The notes below the pieces were generated by a model. The model ran no database searches. It saw only the letters and a list, made by a program, of their open reading frames with translations, and was not told the origin of the DNA. Positions 7,316 through 14,844 of a stretch of DNA of 41,586 nt are shown piece after piece. Source of the stretch: an uncultured Eubacteriales bacterium. GTDB lineage: Bacteria; Bacillota; Clostridia; Lachnospirales; Lachnospiraceae. The stretch is from positions 1 through 41,586 of the forward strand of contig OMVU01000036.1 of assembly GCA_900314565.1 (NCBI GenBank), read 5' to 3'. Position 1 is the first letter of the stretch. Every line of letters starts with the position of its first letter. The position numbers and the translations under genes are program-made.

Positions 7316-8622
7316 TTCTCACCTATGCGTTTCCGTTTGAAATTAAAATCGACAAGTTCATAAAATGCAAATATGAAAGCCATAATGCTGGCCGCTTGGG
7401 CTCTGTACGTGAAACACGAATGAACAGCCGAATGCCCGGACAACACAATAAATCGCAGATAAGGAATCATTCCGATCAGCAAATATAACATCCCCCACTC
7501 TTTTTGAATATGCTTTTTTAAAGTGATCTTATTCAATACAACCGGTAAAAAGATCAGGCAAAAGAACAGAAGAATCGTCAGGGCAGCCCCTATCATCCCA
7601 TAATTGAGCGTGGAAAGTGTATGTATATTATTGCGTATGCTTTTGCACCATAACTGTACTAGTGAAAGTCTGTTGTCTGTCCCTAGATGCTCAGTAATGC
7701 TGTTTCTTACAAACGGCATTACATCTTGTTTTAAAACGACGGTCGCAAATATCCATTTAGTCATCCACATGGCGATATACCCTGTTCCCCAAAGAGCGGA
7801 ACAGTGTACAACGGAAATCCAATGTGGAGGATCGCTATTCTGCTTGTGCCGGATAGCACTCATGAACAATAACGGAATTAGAAGCGTAATCGTCTCAGTC
7901 GTAAAAAAATCCAGAAAAACGGTGATCATTCCTACACATAAGAATAGGCCTGGCATCTTATCAAACTCCTGCTTTAGCGAGAGACGAATTACAATCAATG
8001 TAGTGATCGCCATAACCAGAAACATCCATGTATATTCCAGACACACGGGGACAAACCAAACACTAACAGCGATCATAGCCAGTATGAAAGCCACCGCCTC
8101 TTTTCTAAAGCCCTTCCGAATTAAGAGAATGACAATGCTTCCGAGCAGAATCCATAAGAGCCCTCCCAGCAGTTTATAGATTGCGCTTATACTAAGCCAA
8201 ATCAGGAGCGGTCTCACGATCACGAGAGAACCGTGCCAATACCTGAGGTATTGTTGATTTGGTTCGGGTTGGTTTTTGACAGCAAACGACAAATAGTCTG
8301 TAACCATACCGTTCCAGTCATATTTATCTTCGCTGTAAAAATGTGCCCACGAGACAGACTCTGCCGGATGTTCACGTTCAAAATAAAAAGCAACGTTCAG
8401 GAGCACGGCATCGGCATAATAATCGGCATGGCTGCAGCCTACACCTATTACAGTAAAAGGGAATGCCGCGCCCTTCTGTTGCAGATATGCTGCGGACTTT
8501 TCCATGTTCTTTTGTATTTTCTCCCGCGGTATCAACGACACAAGTAAAAGGGATGAAATCAACACTGCCGCTGTGATTATGAAAATGGCAATATACCGCA
8601 AGAATAACTTAAGTGTGCCCAT
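7312..8622 (-). CDS. Polytopic membrane protein, GT-C-like, paralogue B
   Basis: 436 residues with about 10-11 hydrophobic helices. It shares all the paralogue motifs: YADAVLLNVAFYF (~66-78), QYLRYWHGSLVIVRPLL (~123-139), WFVPVCLEYTWMF (~188-200), FLDFFTTETITLLIP (~237-251), a W-M-T-K-W-I segment, and a C-terminal FTYRAQA near residue 408. Its start lies inside the end of paralogue C (14-base overlap) and its stop overlaps the GtrB-like start (ATGA), so translation is tightly coupled. Role inferred: transfer of a lipid-linked sugar on the outer face of the membrane, partnered with the adjacent GtrB-like enzyme. A Wzy-like polymerase or another integral membrane role is not excluded. Confidence 0.7.
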   Translation of the reverse strand: MGTLKLFLRYIAIFIITAAVLISSLLLVSLIPREKIQKNMEKSAAYLQQKGAAFPFTVIGVGCSHADYYADAVLLNVAFYFEREHPAESVSWAHFYSEDKYDWNGMVTDYLSFAVKNQPEPNQQYLRYWHGSLVIVRPLLIWLSISAIYKLLGGLLWILLGSIVILLIRKGFRKEAVAFILAMIAVSVWFVPVCLEYTWMFLVMAITTLIVIRLSLKQEFDKMPGLFLCVGMITVFLDFFTTETITLLIPLLFMSAIRHKQNSDPPHWISVVHCSALWGTGYIAMWMTKWIFATVVLKQDVMPFVRNSITEHLGTDNRLSLVQLWCKSIRNNIHTLSTLNYGMIGAALTILLFFCLIFLPVVLNKITLKKHIQKEWGMLYLLIGMIPYLRFIVLSGHSAVHSCFTYRAQAASIMAFIFAFYELVDFNFKRKRIGEK

Positions 8623-9910
8623 TGATTCTTTTCCATTCTATGAGTTCAGTTATGATGAAGCACAAGGCAAGAAGAGTCCCTGCCAATGCACGGAAAGTAA
8701 AGGATCTGTGATACCAGGAATGATTGCGGAGCACAGCAAACCTGAGAATTGGAATTCCCCCAATGAGGAAATACAGTGCGATTATCTTTTTATCGATATT
8801 GCTCCTTACAGTCACTTTATCCATGACAACCGGCAGAACGATAAAGACAGCAATCGTCACCAGAAGAATAGCAGCTCCTATCATTCCATAATCAAAGGGA
8901 AGCAGGCACTTAAGATTCCTGATGATCGAACCAGCGATATAACCGAACAGGGATCCAACGGGATTGACGCCTCCGATCCGGTCTCCAATATGACTTCTTA
9001 CATATGGCATGACATTTTCATGGAGAACCGCTGAAGCAATCAGCCATTTCGAGACCCACATGCCAACATATCCAATAGCCCACAAAACAGAACCTTTCAT
9101 GGTAAAGATCCATGGCTTGTCGTGCTCTGCAGAATTTCCCTCCAGTTTTTCCGTCACGCGTAAAATCAGGAGAAGCGGGATCACCAACGTGAGAGTCTCT
9201 GTAGAAAGAAAATCCAGATAAACGGTTACAATTCCTGTGATCAGGAACAGATATCCGAGTAAGTTTCGTTTGCCTTTCAGAACCAGCCTAACACCGATGA
9301 GGGTAGATACCAGCATGCACAGAAATGTCCACGTGTATTCCAGACAAAATGGCACAAACCAGATGCTCACCATGATCATGGAAAATCCCAACATTACAGC
9401 CTCTGCAAGCATGTGATTTTTGCAAAGCATCGCCAGTAAGGCACTGAGAAGCCCCAGGATGACGACAGCATGCAGCCAGTAAATCTGCCTGATATTAAAA
9501 AATAAATGCAGCAGACGGACGACGGCAGCAGAGCCATGCCAGTAGCGAAGATACTGAGTTTCAGCTCCTAAGTGATTCTGCACGGCTGTCCAAAATGATG
9601 TGTTTACGTCACCATCCTGCCAGTAATATCTGGCCCACATCACAGATTCCAGCGGTTTGTCATTTGAGAAATGGTAGGCAATATTGGCCGTAATGGCATC
9701 AGCATACAAATGATTCTGGCTGCTCTCCACACCGGGAATCATGTACCAGATCCTGTTATGCTCACATAGGATGCCTGCCGATTCTTCCATATGCTTCTGA
9801 ATCAGGCTCTGTGGTATATGAGCAGACGCAAGGAGAAAGCCCATCAGAAGTGCGACAGTAGTGACAAATATTAAAATGTACGATGTAAGGGTTTTGATTT
9901 TCTTATTCAT
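8609..9910 (-). CDS. Polytopic membrane protein, GT-C-like, paralogue C
   Basis: 433 residues, first gene of the operon C-B-GtrB-A. It has an N-terminal hydrophobic helix (~10-30), then an extracytoplasmic-looking loop with YADAITANIAYHF (~69-81) and QYLRYWHGSAAVVR (~116-129). Many helices follow, with WFVPFCLEYTWTF and YLDFLSTETLTLVIP. The segment HIPQSLIQKHMEESAGIL after the first helix closely matches paralogue D at the far side of the pilus locus (IPQDAIQKHMEESAGIL), so C and D are each other's closest relatives here. The ribosome site is weak (AAGGA, 13 bases upstream). A terminator for the pilin gene stands directly before it, so it may be read partly by readthrough. Confidence 0.7.
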   Translation of the reverse strand: MNKKIKTLTSYILIFVTTVALLMGFLLASAHIPQSLIQKHMEESAGILCEHNRIWYMIPGVESSQNHLYADAITANIAYHFSNDKPLESVMWARYYWQDGDVNTSFWTAVQNHLGAETQYLRYWHGSAAVVRLLHLFFNIRQIYWLHAVVILGLLSALLAMLCKNHMLAEAVMLGFSMIMVSIWFVPFCLEYTWTFLCMLVSTLIGVRLVLKGKRNLLGYLFLITGIVTVYLDFLSTETLTLVIPLLLILRVTEKLEGNSAEHDKPWIFTMKGSVLWAIGYVGMWVSKWLIASAVLHENVMPYVRSHIGDRIGGVNPVGSLFGYIAGSIIRNLKCLLPFDYGMIGAAILLVTIAVFIVLPVVMDKVTVRSNIDKKIIALYFLIGGIPILRFAVLRNHSWYHRSFTFRALAGTLLALCFIITELIEWKRINGHT

Positions 9911-9928
9911 GAAACGTTCGTAATCCTT

Positions 9929-9958
9929 AAAAAGGCTGGCCTCTTGCGAGACCAGCCT
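9929..9958 (-). terminator. Intrinsic terminator of the major pilin gene
   Basis: On the minus strand AGGCTGG pairs with CCAGCCT across a 12-base loop and is followed by TTTTT (A-run at 9929-9933). It lies between the pilin stop (9995) and the start of the membrane paralogue C operon (9910), separating the two transcripts. Confidence 0.85.
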
Positions 9959-9994
9959 CCATGAGGTTAGTACTTATTCATTCGAATATGTATA

Positions 9995-11749
9995 TTAGTT
10001 TGCGCTCATGCGGCGGCGGGTAACAAGAACGATGCCGGCGCCAAGAACAAGGATTGCACCGAGGATGTAAAAGATTGTGGTGCCGATACCACCAGTGCTC
10101 GGAAGGACTGCACCGGACTTGTTCTCAACATTTCCGGTCAGGGTACCAGCATCAGCTGCTCCAGTAAGTCTGTTTCCACCAGTAAGTGCAGTAAGCTGAG
10201 GATCATCAGATTCTGCACTATGTGTAGCTGTTACTTCAAATTCTTCAGCAACGAATGCATTATATCCTTCAGGAATGGTTGTCTCGACGAGCACATATTT
10301 GCCATCATCGATACCCTTGAATTCGAAAGATGTCTGGCTTCCAGTTACAAGCGTCATTGCCTTAGCGACATAATTGCTTGCATCTTTGAGTGCTGCTGCA
10401 TTAATGGAAGAATTCTGCGCTGCAAGGGCTGTTTTAATGGCAGCACCGGTCTGTACCGTCTCACCCTCCTGTGCCACATAGCCAGCAGCAACTTCTTTGT
10501 AAAGCGTAAATCCAGCGCCAGTAAGAGGCTCATTATTCTCGTCTACCTTATTGATTACAGGCTTGTAAGTGAAGACAATAACTTTATCCTTCGGAGTTTC
10601 GCCTTCATCAGTATCACTGTCATCAGTGCTGTTCGGGTTGTTGCTGTATTTCAGCTTGACTTCATTCGGGTTACCAGTTGCACCAAGTTCTGCAGAACTA
10701 TTGAGAACAGAGGTATAAGAAACAACTATCGGTGCGCTGTCTGCTCCGTCGCCAAGTTTTACAAGGTTCTCTGTCTTTCCAGCGTTATCAGTGTTCTCAA
10801 ATGTTACTTTGATCTGGAAATCAGCACCTTCAGTAATAACTGTAGCAGTTACTTTAATCTTTCCAACAGTCTTTGTCGCAGTAGCATTAGCTGTATTAGC
10901 AACAGTAAGCGGATCACCTGTCAGTACAGCAATAGAGAACCCTTCCGGAGCATCAAGTCCTGCAGACTGATCATCAACAATAGTTACATGATACTTGACG
11001 TAGTCATGAACTGTGCTCGCAGTTGTAGCAGTAATCTTGAACGGTACAGCATCGCCGATATCATAGTCAGCAGAATCCTGGTATACAGCATCTCCACCAT
11101 CAGTATCGTTTACATCGCCGACTTTCTTAACTACGGACGGAACAGATGCTTTTTCTGCAATAGTAACAGTTCCAACAACCTGAAGGATATATCTTGTCTT
11201 TGCGCCACTGTTGTGTTCATTATCCGGAGCAGTAGGAGCGGCAGCATCCTGAATAAGATAATAACCAGGCTGAAGTCCGGATACTCCAGTAGCGGTTCCT
11301 TCGATCACATTTGCAGAATTCAGCGCTGCACCAATAGCTGCAGCAACAGCCTGAGCAGTTGCACTATCATGTCTTGCATTCAACTCAGCAATAGCATCAG
11401 CAAAAGCTGCTGCAGAGGATGTAGTTGTAAGTGCAACATAGCCATCAGCCGTAGAATCCCTGAGAGCTTCAATTGCAGCAACAAAATCACCATCTACTGT
11501 AATACCATCTCCCCAACCGATATTGGACAGGATCTTATTTCCGCTTTCATCCTGTACAAGATCACCTGTAAAAATCTGGTATGCTTCATAAGAATGTGTA
11601 CCTTCATCAGTCGGATCGGGTGTAACTGTTACTGTAAAACCGCCATCCGGCGTTGCGACTGGTGTGTTTGCAGCAAACACTGCCATGCTCATTGAGAGCA
11701 TCATTATCATGGCAATTGCTAAAGCCATAATCTTTTTGAACTTCTTCAT
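9995..11749 (-). CDS. Sortase-anchored SpaA-type major pilin (LPSTG)
   Basis: 584 residues. A Sec signal peptide (MKKFKKIMALAIAMIMMLS…AVFAA, ~1-27) leads into a region with a likely pilin-linking lysine in AEKASVPSVVKKVGDV (~200). An isopeptide-type domain follows (Y-D-I-G-D-A-V-P-F-K-I-T). From ~390 there is a Cna_B/SpaA domain (INKVDENNEPLTGAGFTLYK) with the E-box YVLVETTIPEGYN. The sorting signal is VLPSTGGIGT (LPSTG at 549-553), then a hydrophobic helix and an RRR tail. Known logic: a class C sortase joins LPxTG Thr to the pilin-motif Lys of the next subunit. The ATG at 11749 is preceded by AAAGGA. It is the last gene of the pilus locus, with its own terminator, and probably its own promoter in the long upstream gap. 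Being monocistronic fits the most abundant subunit. Confidence 0.9.
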   Translation of the reverse strand: MKKFKKIMALAIAMIMMLSMSMAVFAANTPVATPDGGFTVTVTPDPTDEGTHSYEAYQIFTGDLVQDESGNKILSNIGWGDGITVDGDFVAAIEALRDSTADGYVALTTTSSAAAFADAIAELNARHDSATAQAVAAAIGAALNSANVIEGTATGVSGLQPGYYLIQDAAAPTAPDNEHNSGAKTRYILQVVGTVTIAEKASVPSVVKKVGDVNDTDGGDAVYQDSADYDIGDAVPFKITATTASTVHDYVKYHVTIVDDQSAGLDAPEGFSIAVLTGDPLTVANTANATATKTVGKIKVTATVITEGADFQIKVTFENTDNAGKTENLVKLGDGADSAPIVVSYTSVLNSSAELGATGNPNEVKLKYSNNPNSTDDSDTDEGETPKDKVIVFTYKPVINKVDENNEPLTGAGFTLYKEVAAGYVAQEGETVQTGAAIKTALAAQNSSINAAALKDASNYVAKAMTLVTGSQTSFEFKGIDDGKYVLVETTIPEGYNAFVAEEFEVTATHSAESDDPQLTALTGGNRLTGAADAGTLTGNVENKSGAVLPSTGGIGTTIFYILGAILVLGAGIVLVTRRRMSAN

Positions 11750-11785
11750 AATGTTGTCCTTTCCTGAGTTTATAATTTGCTCTAA

Positions 11786-11851
11786 GGTGATTACCGTATT
11801 TTTAAAATGCTTGCTGAAGTTCCCTGTTCACATTTCCTGTCGGTAATCGCC
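11786..11851. promoter_or_regulatory. Long-spaced inverted repeat in the pilin upstream region
   Basis: GGTGATTACCG (11786-11796) and CGGTAATCGCC (11841-11851) pair at 10 of 11 positions across 44 bases. It sits 37-102 bases before the pilin start, where a promoter or mRNA leader would be. It could be a pair of operator half-sites or a leader stem-loop. No protein partner can be named. Confidence 0.5.
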
Positions 11852-12351
11852 AGTCTGCACGTTCAAATGATTCCGTTTGCGCTTCACTCTATCCGGCAGC
11901 ATCACCTTCTCTGCCCGGGCATCGAGTCCCACAAACAAAACTATTTATTTCGATGTCTCCGGCTCTGATTTCACCTCGACATCGCTGCCTGCCAGAACAC
12001 AGGTCTATCATCCGGACCACTCTTCTGCTTAGCGATACAGTGACTTGAAGATTCGACCCCCTGATCCGATGGTCGGATCTGTACCCCCGCGTCCCAGGAT
12101 AATCATGGTTCTGTCGGGATACAGACCGAGTCGGATCGATTACTGCTACAGTTGGTTCACGTCCTCGTCTTGCAATATCTTGCCGAGCTTCGAGGTTCAA
12201 TCCTCTCTTCAGGTTGAATCGCTGCTCCTCCGTCTGCAGAACAACTTTTTTTCGCTCTTCTGCTTCTGTCGGGCCCCGATTCGGAGGCAGCGGTGTGAGC
12301 CATGTTGCCGGCTTTCCCCTGATGTGAGGAACGATCCGCGCGTTCGGCGCT
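11852..12351. other. Gene-poor, palindrome-rich 0.5-kb stretch between the truncated adhesin and the pilin
   Basis: I see no recognisable gene. The only long minus-strand frame (11889-12365) is arginine-rich, starts with GTG and resembles nothing I know; I treat it as non-coding. The base composition is more GC-rich than the flanks, with small palindromes such as GATCCGATGGTCGGATC (~12065) and CTGTCGGGATACAG (~12111). It may be decayed sequence of the lost body of the truncated adhesin, or a structured leader for the pilin transcript. Confidence 0.4.
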
Positions 12352-12978
12352 TTAGTCCTCGTCACCGGGAATCACCACCTCCCCTCGAAGAGATCTCATT
12401 TCTTTTCTTTTGATGACCACTTCCTCGTCTGCAATCCCTCGAACAGAGAGAACCGTTCCGTCAGCCACCCCCACGGAAAGGTCGCCGCTGACCACGAGGT
12501 CAAAGTCCTCGTCCGTAAGGATCATAACTCTTTTGTCACCGATAGTCTGGACTTCACCGTTGGCAGGCACTTTCACCTCGGGAACGACAGCAGGCGTACT
12601 CTCGGCAGGCTTCGCTGTCTCGCTTGCAGAAGAAGTGTCTGCCGCAGAATAAGAATCCTCTGCGGGGGCCGACTCTTCGTACGCAGCGGGAGCCTCCTCG
12701 GCTGCGGCGTCTTCCGGAGTTTCATTTTCCGCTTCCACGGTCACGACGTCAGCCGACACTTCCGCCCCGGTCCCCGTGCTTCCCGGATCAGCTTCCTGCA
12801 CGACAAGACCGCCCACGCTGTCCGTCGCACTTGATTCGACGGTGATCGCAGGCAGGATCAGCGAATAGGTCGTCGTGAAGACGACAATCGCCGCAAGGCA
12901 GGAAACAAATGTCCTCCACGCTCTTGATTTTTTCTGTGCCCGAAGCAGGTTCTCTAGCCATTTCACCAGCTTATCCAT
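12352..12978 (-). pseudogene. Truncated third copy of the large adhesin N-terminus
   Basis: 208 residues that match the first ~210 residues of the two giant adhesins: charged start, SRAWRTFVSCLAAIVVFTTTY, SLILPAITVE, GGLVVQEADPGSTG, an A/E/S-rich stretch, then NGEVQTIGDKRVMIL and VADGTVLSVRGIADEEVV. After that the paralogues continue RSFSDRI…, but here the sequence switches to IKRKEMRSLRGEV… and stops 22 residues later. No sorting signal, Cna_B domain or anchor remains. The ATG has AGGGGCGG just upstream and may still be expressed behind signal peptidase I. Likely a deletion remnant; a short secreted or membrane-tethered decoy is possible but unsupported. Confidence 0.75.
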
Positions 12979-13166
12979 ACGCCGCCCCTATGTTAATAAA
13001 ATCCCTCTGTCTCCACTGCTGCCTTCCACAGCCTTCCGATCATTCCCGCGGCAGGCCATACAGGCGGTCCGGTTCACTACGTGTTTTTAAGGAACCTTAC
13101 TTCTTCAAATCTCCTGATCCGTCAGGGTCATCTCTGATTTTCCGAAGTCTCCTGGATCTATATGAA

Positions 13167-13754
13167 CTACTTCAGATTTCCAACGTCCTTCAGCGGCCAA
13201 AGCCGGTAGACGACCTTCCCTACGATCTGTTCCTCTGCAACACATCCGACTGCTGTATTACGCGAGTCAACAGATACGCTTCGGTTGTCTCCCATGACAA
13301 AGACCTTGGACTCCGGCACCTGGTAAGGAAGCTCGATGTTGCACTCTCCAAATGCCTTCTCATCCAAATACGGCTCATCAATCAGATTTCCATTAACATA
13401 TACGTTGCCGTCCTGATCGATATCTACCCAGTCACCTGCCTTGCCAATGACCCTCTTGATCAGAATTTTGTTGTTGTAATAAAACGCAATGATATCGCCT
13501 GTCTTAAAATCGCTCCCCTTAAGGGATACCACTATGTCCCCCTCATCCAACGTGTCATTCATCGAATGTCCGTATATTCGGAGAATCGGGAGCAGCAGGA
13601 CTGCGACCAGGACAGCAACGGCTGCAACGACGACCAGTGAATAAATCGTGTTGACCATGACTCTCGAAAAATCTCTTCGATAGTGCACCCGGTCGACCTC
13701 CTTTTGGAGCTGGTCAGTCGTCGGCATATCCAGTTTCTTAGTATTCTCGCTCAT
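13167..13754 (-). CDS. lepB: Signal peptidase I of the pilus locus
   Basis: 195 residues. One membrane helix (~32-57) anchors an extracytoplasmic S26 peptidase domain with nucleophile S64 in the GHSMNDTL box, general base K100 in KILIKRVIG, and the GDNRSVSVDSR box near residue 156. Pilus loci in Gram-positives often carry a dedicated signal peptidase (SipA type) needed for pilin assembly. Its position 57 bases after a small coiled-coil gene and between adhesin genes supports such a role, but it retains the catalytic dyad, unlike some SipA pseudo-enzymes. It could process the atypical N-termini of the local adhesins. Confidence 0.92.
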   Translation of the reverse strand: MSENTKKLDMPTTDQLQKEVDRVHYRRDFSRVMVNTIYSLVVVAAVAVLVAVLLLPILRIYGHSMNDTLDEGDIVVSLKGSDFKTGDIIAFYYNNKILIKRVIGKAGDWVDIDQDGNVYVNGNLIDEPYLDEKAFGECNIELPYQVPESKVFVMGDNRSVSVDSRNTAVGCVAEEQIVGKVVYRLWPLKDVGNLK

Positions 13755-13810
13755 TCGTTGAAAGCTCTCCTGTCACTTTTTCTTCTCTTCCCACCTTTAG
13801 CACCAGTATC

Positions 13811-14086
13811 TTACGATTTTCTCTGCTGCATTTCGTCCGTCTCTTTGGCTGCGCCGATACTGTAGAGATACTGGTCTGCCGCCTGCTGAGCGGCCTCGAA
13901 GATTCCGTTCAGCTTCAGTGCCGCCTCTGCAATCGAACCGGATTTTTCCAGGACTATTTTTCGCTCCGCCAATTGTTCTTTTGCCTCTGCGAGCTCTTTC
14001 TTCAGGGAATCGATCTGCTTCTGCTGGGCAAGAAGGATCTCGAGAAGTTCGGAGCGCCGAAGGTGCTGAAGTTCCTTATCTGTCAT
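13811..14086 (-). CDS. Small cytoplasmic coiled-coil protein of unknown function
   Basis: 91 residues, no signal peptide or membrane helix. It opens with MTDKELQHLRRSELLEILL, then a coiled coil (~20-50: QKQIDSLKKELAEAKEQL). A conserved-looking SGSIAEAALKLNGIFEAAQQAADQ helix (~50-75) follows. I recall small proteins of this build beside signal peptidases and sortases in Lachnospiraceae, sometimes loosely labelled DNA-repair proteins. No function is established. No clear ribosome site precedes the ATG. It is the first gene of the unit leading to signal peptidase I, with the conserved leader-like element about 370 bases upstream. Confidence 0.72.
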   Translation of the reverse strand: MTDKELQHLRRSELLEILLAQQKQIDSLKKELAEAKEQLAERKIVLEKSGSIAEAALKLNGIFEAAQQAADQYLYSIGAAKETDEMQQRKS

Positions 14087-14277
14087 AACTATTAACGGGA
14101 CACGCGTAAAAACAGAATTTTCTGCTGTCTGTCGGAACGCAATATCCCCCTTTCTTTATAATTGCGCAATATTTGTTAATTATAAATATAAAACATGCAC
14201 TTTTTATTTTCAATGTTTTTTTTGAATGTATACAAATATTAAGTTTTTCGTATCTCTCCATCCTTTGCAATTCTCCA

Positions 14278-14740
14278 AAGCGGGAAAAGCAGCACCCGCT
14301 TCTGTTCTTCCCGGAAACTCCCTTTCATTAAGAAGAGCCTTCTTTTTTTAGAGAGTATTTCCATACATTGATTCGGAAAATGCATGGAATATGTCGCCGG
14401 GAAATCCAATAACATCTTTTTTAATCCGACATTTTATTTCTTTTTATTGGGTAGCACTGTATTCTTGTCGGTACACATTATTTGCCTGGCAAAATCCTTT
14501 TGCTGCAGTCGAATCGAATTTTATTCTGACATTTTTTCCGTCAAATTGATCGTCTTAGGAACATTTGCCTGACTTTACAGACTCATCACTTCAAAGAATC
14601 AACCCGATTCCGGTATTCAAGAACGCCTCGGCGTTCTTGCCGCGACGTGCGCGGCGCGTAAGCGCCTTCCATTGCGCACGTCTGCGATCCGCCGGAGGCT
14701 TTTATTCTTCATCAGTCGCGAGTATTGCGCGATGAAGAAT
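14278..14740. repeat. Cluster of strong hairpins between the 2515-aa adhesin and the signal-peptidase unit
   Basis: This 0.75-kb gap (14087-14844) has no credible gene. It contains several stems: AAGCGGG/CCCGCTT (~14278-14303), AAGAAG/CTTCTT followed by a T-run on the plus strand (~14330), ATTCCATxCATT/AATGxATGGAAT (~14359-14391), CAAGAACGC/GCGTTCTTG (~14618-14639), GACGTGCGC/GCGCACGTC with an inner GGCGC/GCGCC (~14642-14680), and TTATTCTTCATC/GATGAAGAATAA (14702-14742). The last ones lead directly into a terminator. AT-rich DNA at ~14150-14230 could hold a promoter for the gene at 14086. Confidence 0.65.
14458..14530 (-). promoter_or_regulatory. Conserved pilus-locus promoter/leader element, copy A
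   Basis: On the minus strand an AATAAAAT -10-like box, with TTTGACG upstream as a possible -35, is followed by CGATTCGACTGCAGC and AAAAGGATTTTGCCAGG. The GCAAAA-TCC-TTTTGC dyad lies just after the -10. About 70 bases match copy B (22517-22586) at roughly 80%, and the core matches copy C (29325-29370). It lies upstream of the coiled-coil/signal-peptidase unit. Confidence 0.6.
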
Positions 14741-14783
14741 AAAAATAGTGCTAAACCACAGCTTCTGAGCCATGGTTTAGCAC
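14741..14783 (-). terminator. Intrinsic terminator of the 2515-aa adhesin gene
   Basis: GTGCTAAACCA (from 14748) pairs with TGGTTTAGCAC (to 14783), with extra pairing inside the loop. On the minus strand it is followed by TATTTTT (A-run 14741-14745), about 60 bases after the adhesin stop. Confidence 0.9.
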
Positions 14784-14844
14784 TGCTTTTCCAATTCGAG
14801 TCTGAAAGACAGGGTAGAATTCTACCGGCCTGTTAATGAGTTCT

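Noticed and set aside
10220-11695. 491-aa plus-strand open frame opposite the major pilin
   Set aside because: It is the antisense of a clear signal-peptide/LPxTG pilin; its Cys/Ser/Ile-rich composition is what the complement of the pilin's Ala/Thr/Asp codons gives, and it has no ribosome site.
12045-12075. tRNA-like fragment around the GGGGGTCGAATC motif on the minus strand
   Set aside because: No acceptor stem, anticodon arm or CCA could be folded around it.
11889-12365. 158-aa arginine-rich minus-strand open frame after the truncated adhesin
   Set aside because: GTG start inside the preceding gene, unusual Arg-rich composition, no recognised domain, and a plus-strand frame of similar length opposite it; more likely GC-rich non-coding DNA.
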